Source: Flavobacteriales bacterium (GTDB lineage: Bacteria; Bacteroidota; Bacteroidia; UBA10329). From it: a DNA stretch of 64,000 bases. The stretch covers positions 69,208 to 133,207 of the forward strand of contig JACJZP010000007.1 in assembly GCA_020635535.1 (NCBI GenBank), read 5' to 3'. The notes under the pieces were generated by a model. It was not told the DNA's origin and ran no database searches. It was given only the letters and a program-made list of their open reading frames with translations. This document shows, piece after piece, positions 26,236-34,694 of this stretch (the first letter of the stretch is position 1; every line of letters starts with the position of its first letter). The position numbers and the translations under genes are program-made.

Positions 26236-27864
26236 ATGATTCGGTTGATGTTAATACTTTCAGGTGTTTCAGCCCTGTTCTCGGGTTCAGCAATTGCGCA
26301 GAATCTGAAGGCAGAATTCGCTATGGCAGAATTTCTTGCTCCCGATGAAGGACCTTATTTGGAAACGTACTTGAAATTGAAAGGAAACAGCCTGGTTCAA
26401 GAACAAACAGAAGAAGGCAGCTTTTCAGAAGTTCTGATCACGTACCATGTTTCAAAAGGTGTGTGGGTTCCTTTTAAAGACGCGTACAAGGTGAAAGGTC
26501 CAGTAAACAAGCATGGAGTATATCCATTGGATTTTATTGATCAAAGAAGAATTCCGCTTAAACCTGGAGAATATCAGCTGGAAGTAACAATTGATGATCT
26601 GAAGGATTCAACGGATTTCATTGCCAAGGTCAGTCAGACCATTGTTATTGAGAAAAAAGGTAGACTGGTGCCCGACACTACCGATATGAATTCAATTCTG
26701 CCAGATGAGGCTCCGTTAGGAAGCTTAACGCCCAAGATCTATAAGGCAGGCTACTTTCTTTCTGATATTCAGCTGGTTGATAGTTATAACAAAACCACAA
26801 GTCCGAATATTCTGACCAAAGCCGGATACGACCTGATTCCCTACACCTCGAATTTTTATCCTGAAGGAAAAGATAAGATCGGGCTGTATTTCGAAGTTTA
26901 CAATACCATTGAGTACTTCAATAGCAAGTATTATCTGGGTCTACAGCCGTCAAACCCCGAAGGAAACGGACAGCGGAACAAAGAATTCCTGGTCAACATC
27001 TTTATTCAGAATGCTGACAATGGAAAGGTAGTTGAGGGACTGAGGAAATTCTTTAAGCGAGAACCTAAAGAGGTAGTTCCGGTATTGCATTCATTTCCAA
27101 TTGATCAACTGGCATCCGGCAATTACGATATCGTTGTTGAGATCAGAGACCGCCAGAACACCCTTCTTGATAGGAGAATCGGTTTTTTCCAACGTTCTAA
27201 CAATGCAATTGAACCAGAACCTGTGGAATACCTTTCGCAAAACGAAAATGAAAAGGAATTTATCGGTTCATGGGTGAGCAAGTATCAAGATCCAGACCTA
27301 CTAAAGGAATACTTACGCTGCCTCCACCCTATTTCATCTCAGCTGGAAATTTCGCAAGTGAACACACGAATGAATTTCAGAGACCGGAACATGATGCAGG
27401 AGTTTCTTTACTACTTCTGGAAAACCCGAAATCCTGAAGACCCAGAAGCTGCCTGGTTAAAATATTTGGCTCAGGTAGAAAAAGTGAATGCAAACTACTC
27501 TACCAACATAAAAAAGGGATACGATACAGACCGCGGGCGGGTATACCTACAGTATGGTCCACCTAATACCATTTCTCCAAACTACTTTGAACCAGACACC
27601 TACCCTTACGAGATCTGGCACTACTATGTACTGCGAGATTTTAAAAGTGCAGAACAGACCAATAAGAAGTTCGTGTTTGCCAATGTGGAACGAGGCACGG
27701 AAGAGTTCCGTCTGATTCATTCTGATGCTAAGAATGAGATAACCAACCGCAGATGGCAATATGATCTGCAAAGTAGAAGTTCGCAGACCATTGACCTGGA
27801 TGTGGAGGAAGGTGGAGACCAGTATGGTGGTCGTTCAAAAGATTTTTTCAGGAATCCTTATTGA
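26236..27864 (+). CDS. GWxTD domain-containing exported protein
   Basis: A signal peptide (MIRLMLILSGVSALFSGSAIAQ) precedes several beta-rich segments. The C-terminal region has the GWxTD-type landmarks EFLYYFWKTRNP, KKGYDTDRGRVYLQYGPPN and YPYEIWHYY. The namesake Gly-Trp-x-Thr-Asp appears only in altered form (KGYDTDRG). GWxTD proteins are widespread in Bacteroidetes and other groups, located in the periplasm or at the surface, and have no established biochemical role. A glycosyltransferase gene follows on the same strand after 32 bp. Confidence 0.85.
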   Translation: MIRLMLILSGVSALFSGSAIAQNLKAEFAMAEFLAPDEGPYLETYLKLKGNSLVQEQTEEGSFSEVLITYHVSKGVWVPFKDAYKVKGPVNKHGVYPLDFIDQRRIPLKPGEYQLEVTIDDLKDSTDFIAKVSQTIVIEKKGRLVPDTTDMNSILPDEAPLGSLTPKIYKAGYFLSDIQLVDSYNKTTSPNILTKAGYDLIPYTSNFYPEGKDKIGLYFEVYNTIEYFNSKYYLGLQPSNPEGNGQRNKEFLVNIFIQNADNGKVVEGLRKFFKREPKEVVPVLHSFPIDQLASGNYDIVVEIRDRQNTLLDRRIGFFQRSNNAIEPEPVEYLSQNENEKEFIGSWVSKYQDPDLLKEYLRCLHPISSQLEISQVNTRMNFRDRNMMQEFLYYFWKTRNPEDPEAAWLKYLAQVEKVNANYSTNIKKGYDTDRGRVYLQYGPPNTISPNYFEPDTYPYEIWHYYVLRDFKSAEQTNKKFVFANVERGTEEFRLIHSDAKNEITNRRWQYDLQSRSSQTIDLDVEEGGDQYGGRSKDFFRNPY

Positions 27865-27896
27865 TCATTAGCGATCGATCTTGCACCTTGCACGCT

Positions 27897-28904
27897 GTGC
27901 GCGTAGCCATAGTCATACTTAACTGGAACGGAAGGTCTTACTTGGAAAAGTTCCTCCTTTCGGTTGTGCAGAATTCTAAAGGCGCCAGTATATATGTTGC
28001 CGACAATGCCAGTACAGATGGTTCTGTTGATTTTGTTGAAGGAGCATTCCCCAATGTTGGCATCATACAGAATGGCGGAAATCTTGGATTTGCAGGTGGC
28101 TACAATGCTGCTTTGAGGAATCTGGATGAAGAAATATTTGTGCTGCTAAATTCTGATGTTGAAGTAACTGAGAACTGGCTATTGCCCATCGTTGAATTGA
28201 TGACCGCAGATGCTTCCATTGCAGCATGCCAACCTAAAATTCTTCAATACGATGGCAAGGACCGTTTTGAATACGCTGGGGCAGCTGGCGGATTCATTGA
28301 CAAGTTTGGATTTCCATTCTGCCGCGGTAGGTTGTTTGAGACGTTGGAAAAAGATGCTGGCCAATATGATTTGCAGCGAGAAGTTTTCTGGGCAACAGGT
28401 GCCTGCTTGTTTGTAAGAAGGTCGGTTTACAATGAAATTGGCGGGTTGGACGATGATTTCTTTGCACATATGGAAGAAATAGACCTCTGCTGGCGGATGA
28501 AAAGAGCAGGCCATAAGGTAATGGTTGAACCAAGATCTGTAGTTTACCATGTAGGTGGCGGAACGCTTTCCAGATCAAACCCTTGGAAAACCTTCTTGAA
28601 TTTCAGAAACGGACTTGAACTTTTGGCAAAAAACCTTCCGAAACGTCAATTGATTCCAACGCTGATCGCAAGAATGATGTTTGATGGAGTTGCGGCTTTA
28701 AAGTTCCTTCTTTCAGGTCAATCCAAAGACTTTTGGGCGGTGTTCAAAGCACACATGGCCTTTTATGGAAGACTTGGAAAGACCTTGAAAAAAAGGAAAG
28801 GTCACTACCCTATCCTATCAGGTATTTACCAGAAAAGCATAGTTTTCGATTACTTCTTAAGGGGTAGAAAGACCTTCAGCAAACTTCCTTCAGATAAGTT
28901 CTGA
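27897..28904 (+). CDS. Family 2 glycosyltransferase (rhamnosyltransferase-like)
   Basis: This is a GT-A enzyme: VAIVILNWNG at the N-terminus, VADNASTDGS (the DxS donor loop), ENWLLPIVELM, and ATGACLFVRRSVY then DDDFFAHMEEIDLCWR, where ED-type residues provide the base. This is the pattern of dTDP-rhamnosyl and related GT2 transferases of cell-surface polysaccharides. The frame is open from a TTG at 27861; GTG at 27897 fits the family N-terminus, and there is no ATG nearby. The 3' end overlaps the convergent aroQ by 29 bp, the largest such overlap here. The acceptor is unknown. Confidence 0.87.
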   Translation: MRVAIVILNWNGRSYLEKFLLSVVQNSKGASIYVADNASTDGSVDFVEGAFPNVGIIQNGGNLGFAGGYNAALRNLDEEIFVLLNSDVEVTENWLLPIVELMTADASIAACQPKILQYDGKDRFEYAGAAGGFIDKFGFPFCRGRLFETLEKDAGQYDLQREVFWATGACLFVRRSVYNEIGGLDDDFFAHMEEIDLCWRMKRAGHKVMVEPRSVVYHVGGGTLSRSNPWKTFLNFRNGLELLAKNLPKRQLIPTLIARMMFDGVAALKFLLSGQSKDFWAVFKAHMAFYGRLGKTLKKRKGHYPILSGIYQKSIVFDYFLRGRKTFSKLPSDKF

Positions 28905-29310
28905 CTGCTTCCACTCCAAGCTTGTAGGAGTTTTTACCAAAGCCAGCTATGCTTCCTACGCAAACCGCAGCTATCAATGAATTGTGTCTGAACTCCTCAC
29001 GCGCAGCAATATTCGACATATGAACTTCCACCACCGGAACCTCAATTCCAGCAACGGCATCTCTAATGGCCACCGAAGTGTGCGTATAACCGCCAGCATT
29101 AAGAACTATTCCATCGACATTGCCATCTGCACTCTGTAGTACATTGATCAGTTCTCCCTCCACATTACTTTGGTAAAAAGTCATCTCAACCTCGGGAAAC
29201 TCTGCTTTGAGCTCTGCCATCAATTCATCTAAAGTCTGCGCCCCATAAACCTTCGGCTCGCGCTTTCCCAATAGATTCAAATTCGGACCGTTAACAACTA
29301 ATATCTTCAC
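28876..29310 (-). CDS. aroQ: Type II 3-dehydroquinate dehydratase
   Basis: AroQ carries out the third shikimate-pathway step, 3-dehydroquinate to 3-dehydroshikimate. The sequence has ILVVNGPNLNLLG, the lid Tyr in REPKVYG, the substrate loop NAGGYTHTS, the catalytic His region VEVHMSN and a mobile Arg in AAREEFRH. At 144 aa from a GTG start (29310) the length is right for the dodecameric type II enzyme. The longer frame back to 29358 would cross into the divergent xerD start and is rejected. The gap to xerD is only 36 bp. Confidence 0.93.
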   Translation of the reverse strand: MKILVVNGPNLNLLGKREPKVYGAQTLDELMAELKAEFPEVEMTFYQSNVEGELINVLQSADGNVDGIVLNAGGYTHTSVAIRDAVAGIEVPVVEVHMSNIAAREEFRHNSLIAAVCVGSIAGFGKNSYKLGVEAVRTYLKEVC

Positions 29311-29346
29311 CCGAAGAGGATTTGCAGGCAAGATATAATTTCGGAT

Positions 29347-30243
29347 ATGCAATGGCAACGCGCTATTAAAGGTTTCCGCTCCTATTTACAACTTGAGCGC
29401 TCGCTCTCAGCAAACACCGTTGAGGCCTACCTGCGTGATGTAAACCAACTGGAGCATTTTTGCGAAGACCAAGGGTTTGAATCTCCTATTGATGTAAGAT
29501 CGGAATTGTTGAAACAGTTCGTTCAGCAGATTGCAGAGATCGGGCTTAGTGCCAATACACAAAGCCGAATGGTAAGTGGCGTGCGTTCATTCTACAAATA
29601 CCTTTTACTGGAAGATAAGATAGAGACAGACCCGAGTGCCCTTTTGGAAACTCCTAAGATCGGGCGAAAACTTCCAGAAACGCTGTCGCCTGAGGAGGTT
29701 GAAGCACTTATAGACTCCGTGGATCTGAGCAAGCCGGAAGGAGAACGGAACCGCACCATTCTGGAAACGCTTTACAGTTCTGGGCTCCGCGTTTCTGAAC
29801 TGGTAGATCTGAAGATCAGCAACATCTACTTCAACGAAGGTTTCATGCGAATCTTCGGCAAGGGAAGTAAAGAACGATTGGTTCCTCTTGGTGGAGTGGC
29901 CGCTAAGAGAATCTCCGATTACCTGAAGCAGGTTAGAGTTCACATTCAAATAAAAAAGGGCGCAGAAGACCATGTTTTTCTGAACAGATCAGGTGGTCCA
30001 CTCTCAAGGGTTATGATCTTCAATATTGTGAAACAGGCCGCAATAGACGGTGGCATCAAAAAGAACATAAGTCCGCACACCCTAAGGCACAGTTTTGCAA
30101 CACATCTGGTAGAAGGCGGAGCAGATCTGCGAGCTGTACAGGACATGCTTGGTCATGAGTCCATCACAACCACTGAGATCTATACGCATCTCGACCGTGA
30201 CTATCTACGGTCGAACATCATTCAACATCACCCGAGGGCGTGA
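29347..30243 (+). CDS. xerD: Tyrosine recombinase XerD/XerC (chromosome dimer resolution)
   Basis: All catalytic residues are present: Arg148 (SGLRVSEL), Lys172 (GKGSKER), His244 and Arg247 (HTLRHSFATH), His270 (LGHESIT) and the nucleophile Tyr279 (EIYTHLD). The N-terminal SAM-like DNA-binding domain (about residues 1-95) is complete. The 298-aa length and the lack of flanking mobile genes point to the housekeeping dimer-resolution recombinase acting at dif, not an integrase. Whether it is XerD or XerC is not fully certain. It shares a tight divergent region with aroQ. Confidence 0.93.
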   Translation: MQWQRAIKGFRSYLQLERSLSANTVEAYLRDVNQLEHFCEDQGFESPIDVRSELLKQFVQQIAEIGLSANTQSRMVSGVRSFYKYLLLEDKIETDPSALLETPKIGRKLPETLSPEEVEALIDSVDLSKPEGERNRTILETLYSSGLRVSELVDLKISNIYFNEGFMRIFGKGSKERLVPLGGVAAKRISDYLKQVRVHIQIKKGAEDHVFLNRSGGPLSRVMIFNIVKQAAIDGGIKKNISPHTLRHSFATHLVEGGADLRAVQDMLGHESITTTEIYTHLDRDYLRSNIIQHHPRA

Positions 30244-31112
30244 AATGAATCGTCTACGTTGGTAAGGTCTTCTGGCGAGATACTGAGCACTGGAATTCTG
30301 GAATGATTGACGATCTGCTGAGCAAAAGGCCCCATCAGAAACCCGGTGAGATTCGATTCCTGCTCGGTCATCATTACAATCAGGTTACCACCCTTGGATT
30401 CTGCAAAATTCATGGTCATGGTAGCCAGGTTAGAACCAACCAGCGTTGCCACGGTGTGTGGAATTCCCTCCCTATCGAGATATTCCGTTATCTGTTTTAC
30501 CTTTTTCTCAAAATCGTATCGTATCTCCTCATTGTCTTCTGTTAGGAGAGACGCAATGTGAATTGTTGAACCGAACTTCTTTGCCATGGTTACGGCATAG
30601 CGCACCTTTTGCCGGGTTTCAGGGGTGCTATCCAAAGGCAGAATGATATTCAGACATTCTGGGTTCTTAGCTTGTTCTTGAATACTCAATACCGGACAAG
30701 ATGATTGCGTAACCACCTTGAATGCGTTACTACCAACAAAGAATTCTTCCCAACCAGAAGCACCGTGTGTTCCCATTACAATCATGTCAGCACCAACCTC
30801 ATCGGCAGCTCTTACGATCTCCTCGTAAATACGACCACTTACCACTTCCTGGGTGACATTGATACCATGCTCCTCTTCAATTCTATTGGCATCTTCTTGA
30901 AGACGGGCCTGTGCTGATTCCAGTTCATTGAACTCCGTTTTCCTACTTGGGGCAAAAATCCCTTGGTAAGCTCCTTTTTCAAGAACGTGGATCAGTGATA
31001 TTTCTGCATTGAATCTTTTTGCCACATCCAATGCATGGTTAATGGCAAGGTTGGCTGTCTCAGAAAAATCTGTCGGAACTAGAATACGGTCAATTTTGAA
31101 TTCGCTGAACAT
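30228..31112 (-). CDS. Universal stress protein with two UspA domains
   Basis: There are two tandem UspA domains. The first (residues ~1-145) begins ILVPTDFSETANLAINHAL and holds the nucleotide-binding signature GTHGASGWEEFFVGS, which fits the ATP-binding G-x2-G-x9-G-S/T pattern. The second (about 155-290) retains the fold, but its matching loop reads MMTEQESNLTGFLMGPFA and lacks those glycines, so it probably does not bind ATP. Such double-domain Usp proteins are stress or dormancy regulators in many Bacteroidetes. It lies 13 bp downstream of a paralogous gene and overlaps xerD at the 3' end. Confidence 0.9.
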   Translation of the reverse strand: MFSEFKIDRILVPTDFSETANLAINHALDVAKRFNAEISLIHVLEKGAYQGIFAPSRKTEFNELESAQARLQEDANRIEEEHGINVTQEVVSGRIYEEIVRAADEVGADMIVMGTHGASGWEEFFVGSNAFKVVTQSSCPVLSIQEQAKNPECLNIILPLDSTPETRQKVRYAVTMAKKFGSTIHIASLLTEDNEEIRYDFEKKVKQITEYLDREGIPHTVATLVGSNLATMTMNFAESKGGNLIVMMTEQESNLTGFLMGPFAQQIVNHSRIPVLSISPEDLTNVDDSFHALG

Positions 31113-31125
31113 CTGTTTGGTCTGT

Positions 31126-32013
31126 TTAGTATGGTGTGAACACAGAAGTGTCTTTTTTAGGAATAGGTATGATACTTAAAACGGGTATGTCTGACTCGTT
31201 GATGATACCCTGAGCTGCCGAACCTATGAAATAATCGGTGATATCCGTCTCCTGCTGGGTCATGATCATGATCAGGTCTCCTTTGGATTTATTGGCATAA
31301 TCGATAACACTTTCAGAAAGCGATTGACCGCCTTTGGTAGCACGAACGATCTCAGCAGTACAATCCACACCTTGCTCTTCAATGTATTTCTTCACTTGAT
31401 CAAGCTGCCTTGTAAGACGGTTAACCACAAACTCATCGTTTGTTAGAAGAACAGAAACCACGCGAACAATTGAACCGAAACGCTTGGCAAACTCTACAGC
31501 CTTGGTCACTTTCTCCTTGGTTTCTTTTGTAAGGTCCAACGGAAGAATGATATTCTGGCATCCTTTACGATGGTGTTTTCCTTTAATGGTGATAACCGGC
31601 TTGTGAGATTCTCGCACAACTCGTAGAGCATTGGAACCAATGAACTTCTTCTTGAGCGAATCAGCCCCCGCAGTTCCCATTACAATGAACTGAGCATTGA
31701 TAACGTCAGCTGTATTAACGATCTGCTCATAGATCTTACCATGGACCTGAATAGGATGCAGTTCAACTTCAAGATTCTTGCTCTGCTCGGTAATGAATTC
31801 ATCAAGTCGGGCTTTGGCCTTCTTGTCGAAATCAGCCTTATCTATGTCTCCGAAAAGCTTTGCAAGTGAGAACTCCTCACTGATAACATTCAACACATGT
31901 ATTTTGCTTTCGAAAACACGGGAAAGACTGACCGCCTGCTCAAGAGCAATGACTGATTGATCGGAATAGTCGATCGGTACCAGAATTGCCCCCACCTTGT
32001 CTTGATTATTCAT
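31126..32013 (-). CDS. Universal stress protein with two UspA domains (upstream paralogue)
   Basis: The layout matches its downstream neighbour: domain 1 starts GAILVPIDYSDQSVIALEQA and carries GTAGADSLKKKFIGSNAL, a good nucleotide-binding loop. Domain 2 ends with a degenerate loop (MMTQQETDITDYFIGS, but without the first glycines). The two genes are the product of a tandem duplication and form an operon behind one promoter at 32032-32039. Similar pairs usually respond to stationary phase or oxygen limitation, though nothing here shows that. Length 295 aa. Confidence 0.9.
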   Translation of the reverse strand: MNNQDKVGAILVPIDYSDQSVIALEQAVSLSRVFESKIHVLNVISEEFSLAKLFGDIDKADFDKKAKARLDEFITEQSKNLEVELHPIQVHGKIYEQIVNTADVINAQFIVMGTAGADSLKKKFIGSNALRVVRESHKPVITIKGKHHRKGCQNIILPLDLTKETKEKVTKAVEFAKRFGSIVRVVSVLLTNDEFVVNRLTRQLDQVKKYIEEQGVDCTAEIVRATKGGQSLSESVIDYANKSKGDLIMIMTQQETDITDYFIGSAAQGIINESDIPVLSIIPIPKKDTSVFTPY

Positions 32014-32020
32014 AGTTTTG
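32013..32020 (+). promoter_or_regulatory. TAnnTTTG -7 box for the phosphorylase-bshA operon
   Basis: TAGTTTTG lies 29 nt before the ATG at 32050 and overlaps the start codon of the divergent universal stress gene. Confidence 0.5.
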
Positions 32021-32031
32021 GTTTAGGGCTG

Positions 32032-32039
32032 CAAAGTTA
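32032..32039 (-). promoter_or_regulatory. TAnnTTTG -7 box for the universal stress gene pair
   Basis: TAACTTTG on the minus strand ends 18 nt before the ATG at 32013. It faces the plus-strand box at 32013-32020, so the two promoters overlap head to head. Confidence 0.6.
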
Positions 32040-32049
32040 AGAAAATGGC

Positions 32050-32919
32050 ATGGAGAGAATAGCAGAATCTGAACTTGTATTGAACGAAAATGGAAGTGTA
32101 TACCACCTGAACCTTCTTCCAGAAAACATTGCAGACACCATAATCCTTGTTGGCGACCAAGGTAGGGTCGGTAAAATATCCCAGTATTTTGATGTTCTGG
32201 AGTATTCGGGCCAGAAACGTGAATTTCTGACGCACACTGGCCGAATCGGTTCTAAAAGACTGAGCGTTCTTTCTACTGGCATTGGCACAGATAACATTGA
32301 CATCGTAATCAATGAGCTTGATGCGTTAGTGAACATTGACCTTGATTCTCGAACAGCAAGATCGGAAACCAAAAGTCTTAATCTTATCCGTTTAGGAACA
32401 AGTGGTTCATTGCAAGAAGACCTTCCGGTTGATAGTTTCCTGCTTTCAACCCATGGTATTGGCTTTGATGGTGTGCTGAACTATTACGCGGTAAGCCGAG
32501 AGATAGAAGACGCTGAACTTACAGATGAGTTTGTAAGACAAATGAACTGGCACGAGGACTTTCCAAGACCATATATTGTTAAAGGTTCAGAGAAACTCTT
32601 TGACCTTTTGAAAGACGGCACCCATCACGGCATGACCGCCACAGCCAATGGTTTCTACGGTCCTCAGGGAAGACAATTGAGATTGAAAGCGCGCGTTGCA
32701 GATCTGAACGAACGGCTAATGAAGTTCAACTATAACGGCCATCGCATCACCAATTTTGAGATGGAAACCTCTGCCCTCTTTGGACTCGGAAAGGCCTTAG
32801 GCCATGAGTGCGCTACGGTCTGCGCCATTATTGCCAACCGTTTCAGGAAGGAATACAGCAAAAATCATGATCTCTCGGTGGAACAACTCATCGGGTTTGT
32901 GGTTGATAGACTAACGTAA
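32050..32919 (+). CDS. Nucleoside phosphorylase (uridine phosphorylase-like)
   Basis: This NP-I family enzyme has ILVGDQGRVG (phosphate loop), GTSGSLQEDLPVDSFLLS, and NFEMETSALFGLG with the Met-Glu pair that binds the ribose. The NGFYGPQGRQLRL segment provides a Gln-x-Arg pyrimidine-recognition candidate, so uridine phosphorylase is the best guess. At 289 aa it is somewhat longer than the E. coli enzyme (about 250 aa). It lies 3 bp upstream of bshA, so both are probably on one mRNA; nucleobase salvage and bacillithiol synthesis have no obvious biochemical link. Confidence 0.85.
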   Translation: MERIAESELVLNENGSVYHLNLLPENIADTIILVGDQGRVGKISQYFDVLEYSGQKREFLTHTGRIGSKRLSVLSTGIGTDNIDIVINELDALVNIDLDSRTARSETKSLNLIRLGTSGSLQEDLPVDSFLLSTHGIGFDGVLNYYAVSREIEDAELTDEFVRQMNWHEDFPRPYIVKGSEKLFDLLKDGTHHGMTATANGFYGPQGRQLRLKARVADLNERLMKFNYNGHRITNFEMETSALFGLGKALGHECATVCAIIANRFRKEYSKNHDLSVEQLIGFVVDRLT

Positions 32920-32922
32920 GCC

Positions 32923-34068
32923 ATGCGAATAGGAATAGTCTGTTATCCCACCTTTGGTGGAAGTGGCGTGGTGGCCACTGAACTGGGGAAAGAACTGGCC
33001 TTGGAAGGACATGATGTACATTTCATTACCTACGACCTTCCTGTTCGGTTCGACCATTTCATCTCCAATCTGCATTATCATGAGGTTGTTGTAAACGATT
33101 ATCCGCTGTTCGATTACCAGCCTTATGAACTGGTTTTGGCCAGCAGAATGGTTGATGTGGTGAAGCATGAGCAACTCGACCTGTTGCATGTGCATTATGC
33201 CATTCCGCATGCCTCGGCAGCGTACATGGCGCGTGAAATTCTTCGATCACAGGGCATCAATATTCCGTTCATTACCACACTGCATGGTACAGATATAACC
33301 TTGGTAGGGAAAGACGCTTCGTTTGAACCCGTCATCACATTTGCCATAAATCAATCGAACGCGGTAACGGCTGTTTCAGAAAGTCTGAAGGAAGACACCT
33401 ATCAGCACTTTAATGTGAACCGAGAAATTGAGGTTATTCCAAACTTCATTGATCTTTCGCGCTACGAAGGCTGCTCTACAGAGGGTGTTACAAAAGCATT
33501 TGCACCCAATGGTGAACGCATCCTGTTTCATGCATCCAACTTCCGTCCGGTAAAACGTGTGGAAGACGCCATAAGGGTATTCTCAAAGGTTCGAGAGGAA
33601 ATTCCATGTAAGATGCTGTTTGCCGGAGATGGTCCGGACCGACCTAAGATTGAAGCCTTATGCCGACAATTGGGCACCTGTAAGGATGTGCACTTTCTGG
33701 GCAAACTCAAGCATATAGAAGAAGTCTATTCTGTGGCTGATGCATTTATTCTTCCATCAGAAACAGAAAGTTTCGGATTGGCAGCACTGGAAGCCATGGC
33801 ATCTCATGTACCGGTCATCTCCTCCAACACTGGTGGAATACCAGAGATCAACATTCATGGAGAAACCGGTTTTATGAGCAATGTGGGAGACATTGATGAT
33901 ATGACAGCCAATACGTTGAAACTTCTGAAGGATGATGAGCTGATGGCCAAGATGAGGCAGCGGGCCTATCTGCGCGCTAAGGAATTCTCAAAGGATTCCA
34001 TTATTCCGATGTATGAGCGACTGTATGAACGCACGCTGGCAGATAGCAAACCGAATCAGAACGCGTAG
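32923..34068 (+). CDS. bshA: N-acetyl-alpha-D-glucosaminyl L-malate synthase BshA
   Basis: BshA joins UDP-GlcNAc and L-malate, the first step of bacillithiol synthesis. The protein is a GT-B group 1 glycosyltransferase starting MRIGIVCYPTFGGSG, with the BshA-typical segments HVHYAIPHA, TTLHGTDITLVG, VIPNFID and the donor motif ETESFGLAALEAMA. Full family length (381 aa). The start lies 3 bp after the nucleoside phosphorylase stop. The other genes of the route (bshB, bshC) are not in the window. The 3' end overlaps a LysE-type gene by 13 bp. Confidence 0.93.
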   Translation: MRIGIVCYPTFGGSGVVATELGKELALEGHDVHFITYDLPVRFDHFISNLHYHEVVVNDYPLFDYQPYELVLASRMVDVVKHEQLDLLHVHYAIPHASAAYMAREILRSQGINIPFITTLHGTDITLVGKDASFEPVITFAINQSNAVTAVSESLKEDTYQHFNVNREIEVIPNFIDLSRYEGCSTEGVTKAFAPNGERILFHASNFRPVKRVEDAIRVFSKVREEIPCKMLFAGDGPDRPKIEALCRQLGTCKDVHFLGKLKHIEEVYSVADAFILPSETESFGLAALEAMASHVPVISSNTGGIPEINIHGETGFMSNVGDIDDMTANTLKLLKDDELMAKMRQRAYLRAKEFSKDSIIPMYERLYERTLADSKPNQNA

Positions 34069-34673
34069 TTGCTCCAAGCGTACCATACCAACCTGAATCC
34101 AAAGCCTATCAGCAGCACACCGACCACACGGTAAAACTTGCCCAGCAAGCGCGGCTGCACCAGTTTCTTCAACCTATCTGCAAACACCACTTTAGAGCTG
34201 TCTGTAAACAGCAGCGCCAACAGTGCAGCACCAAGAAAAACCCAGAGTTCCACGCCTGTTCCGTACTTGATCTGCCCCATTCCTATTACGCTTATCCACA
34301 CCACAAACACAAAGGGATTCACAAAATTGACCAGAAACCCTTTGGAGAAATACGTTACATAGTGATGGGCTTTCAAATCCACATTGCTGTTCACATTGGT
34401 ATTGGGAAACAAGAGGTAACGAAACCCCAAACTGAACAGGATCAATGAACCAACCACTGCCAAATAGAACTGGTTGGTGGGATTCTCAAATAATGGAATG
34501 GCCCCAAAAGCGCAAAGCGAAACAGCAACAATGTCGCTTATGAAAATTCCGATGGTCACCAGCATTCCTGGCCAAAAACCATGGTTAAGGGTTGTGTTGA
34601 CCAAGGTGAAGAAGACAGGTCCGATGAAAATGATCATTCCGAACCCTATTGCAAAGCCTTCCAGAAACGCCAT
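34056..34673 (-). CDS. LysE/RhtB family exporter
   Basis: This 205-aa protein has about six hydrophobic helices. Its N-terminal IGFGMIIFIGPVFFTLVNTT matches the LysE/RhtB opening, where the Gly-Pro and following Phe/Thr are conserved. The family exports amino acids, homoserine lactones or other small polar compounds. It lies 21 bp downstream of a GNAT-like gene on the same strand and is probably co-transcribed. Substrate unknown. The 3' end overlaps bshA. Confidence 0.85.
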   Translation of the reverse strand: MAFLEGFAIGFGMIIFIGPVFFTLVNTTLNHGFWPGMLVTIGIFISDIVAVSLCAFGAIPLFENPTNQFYLAVVGSLILFSLGFRYLLFPNTNVNSNVDLKAHHYVTYFSKGFLVNFVNPFVFVVWISVIGMGQIKYGTGVELWVFLGAALLALLFTDSSKVVFADRLKKLVQPRLLGKFYRVVGVLLIGFGFRLVWYAWSNYAF

Positions 34674-34694
34674 GCGGCTAAGTTAATCTTTCGA

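Noticed and set aside
29347..30243. xerD as evidence of a mobile element or integron
   Set aside because: Length, full catalytic set and housekeeping neighbours fit the chromosomal dimer-resolution recombinase; no attachment site, integrase cassette or phage gene is near.
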